Source: Atkinsonella hypoxylon (taxonomy: Eukaryota > Ascomycota > Sordariomycetes > Hypocreales > Clavicipitaceae). Taken from it: a stretch of DNA of 54,688 bases. The translations under genes and the position numbers were made by a program. The stretch's first letter is position 1; every line of letters begins with the position of its first letter. This document shows, in pieces, positions 54,464-54,688 of the stretch. The DNA lies in contig JFHB01000202.1 in the NCBI GenBank assembly GCA_000729835.1, positions 1-54,688 on the forward strand, given 5' to 3'. Under the pieces are notes generated by a model that saw nothing but the letters and a program-made list of their open reading frames with translations, ran no database searches and was not told the DNA's origin.

Positions 54464-54688
54464 CAGTAAATCTCAGGTCCAGCGTATGTGTAGATTGGTC
54501 CAGAGTGGAGCCAGAGCGGGTGTAGATTTAGGCAGAATGGCATATGCCCAGCATATGCTAAGTATACAGTATTAATTTCTAAGCAAGAGATCTAGAGTGC
54601 ATTTCTATAGCACTATACTACTAGGTATTAGTGCACTATACCACTAGATATTAGTGTATATACCACTAAATATAAAAATGTTAATTCG
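54464..54688 (+). mobile_element. Non-autonomous inverted-repeat element (MITE-like), copy 3, cut by window end
   Basis: 225 bp visible, starting CAGTAAATCTCAGGTCCAGC and continuing through GTGTAGATTTAGGCAGAATGGC, GCAAGAGATCTAGAGT and AATATAAAAATGTTAATTCG in the same order and orientation as copy 1. The distal TIR lies beyond the window. A TATGC/CACTA-repeat indel separates it from copy 1. The left flank GGGGTGTA matches copy 1. Confidence 0.8.

Noticed and set aside
1..54688. CRISPR arrays, bacterial operons or prophage-like modules
   Set aside because: No direct-repeat/spacer structure is seen; spliced genes and fungal families throughout show eukaryotic nuclear DNA.

Overview
The window looks like nuclear DNA of a filamentous ascomycete, most likely a sordariomycete and probably Hypocreales. 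Genes are interrupted by short introns (about 47-165 nt) with GTAAGT/GTATGT-type donors, CTAAC/CTGAC-like branch sites and CAG/TAG acceptors. They sit singly on both strands with no operons, and the proteins are typical ascomycete families (STE20-type PAK kinase, vigilin/Scp160, Dal5-type and maltose-type MFS permeases, LIP-type lipase, Dfg5/Dcw1 GH76). The order-level placement is an inference. Exon coordinates were worked out by hand from splice signals and reading-frame continuity.

Layout. 0.9-2.0 kb: a mitochondrial-type short-chain dehydrogenase. 3.2-6.1 kb (minus): a p21-activated kinase of STE20 type. 6.1-10.3 kb: a long repeat-rich intergenic block with microsatellites, a G-rich octamer array and the first copy of an inverted-repeat element. 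10.3-14.3 kb: a multi-KH vigilin/Scp160 gene carrying an apparent one-base frameshift in a C8 run. 15.5-17.4 kb: a maltose-type sugar permease. 19.5-23.5 kb (minus): a secreted 1317-residue protein built almost wholly of 19-residue units grouped in 76-residue super-repeats. It is divergent from a single-pass DUF3712-like membrane protein (24.2-25.6 kb). 25.6-29.9 kb: no supported gene. 29.9-31.3 kb: mitochondrial sulfide:quinone oxidoreductase, convergent with a Dal5-type permease (31.4-33.0 kb). 34.7-36.0 kb: secreted lipase. 36.9-38.1 kb: zinc-independent MDR oxidoreductase with a probable GC-AG intron. 38.6-41.2 kb: UBP14/USP5-type deubiquitinase, convergent with the spindle-checkpoint gene MAD2 (41.5-42.6 kb, microexons). 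43.2-44.3 kb: a fungal multi-pass membrane protein. 45.4-46.6 kb: a putative permuted papain-fold (LRAT/PPPDE-like) protein. 47.2-49.1 kb: ribosome-biogenesis helicase DBP3, convergent with RFT1 (49.2-51.0 kb). 52.0-53.7 kb: GPI-anchored GH76 Dfg5/Dcw1, bracketed by two oppositely oriented copies of the inverted-repeat element; the last copy runs off the window end.

There is no obvious metabolic or biosynthetic cluster. Most genes are housekeeping: signalling, translation and ribosome biogenesis, ubiquitin recycling, mitosis, N-glycosylation and cell wall. They are interspersed with accessory transporters and secreted proteins. The most distinctive item is the 19-residue-unit secreted protein. 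I recognise no named family for it, and its divergent neighbour carries one segment resembling the repeat unit. The second theme is a small non-autonomous inverted-repeat element, present three times in 54.7 kb.
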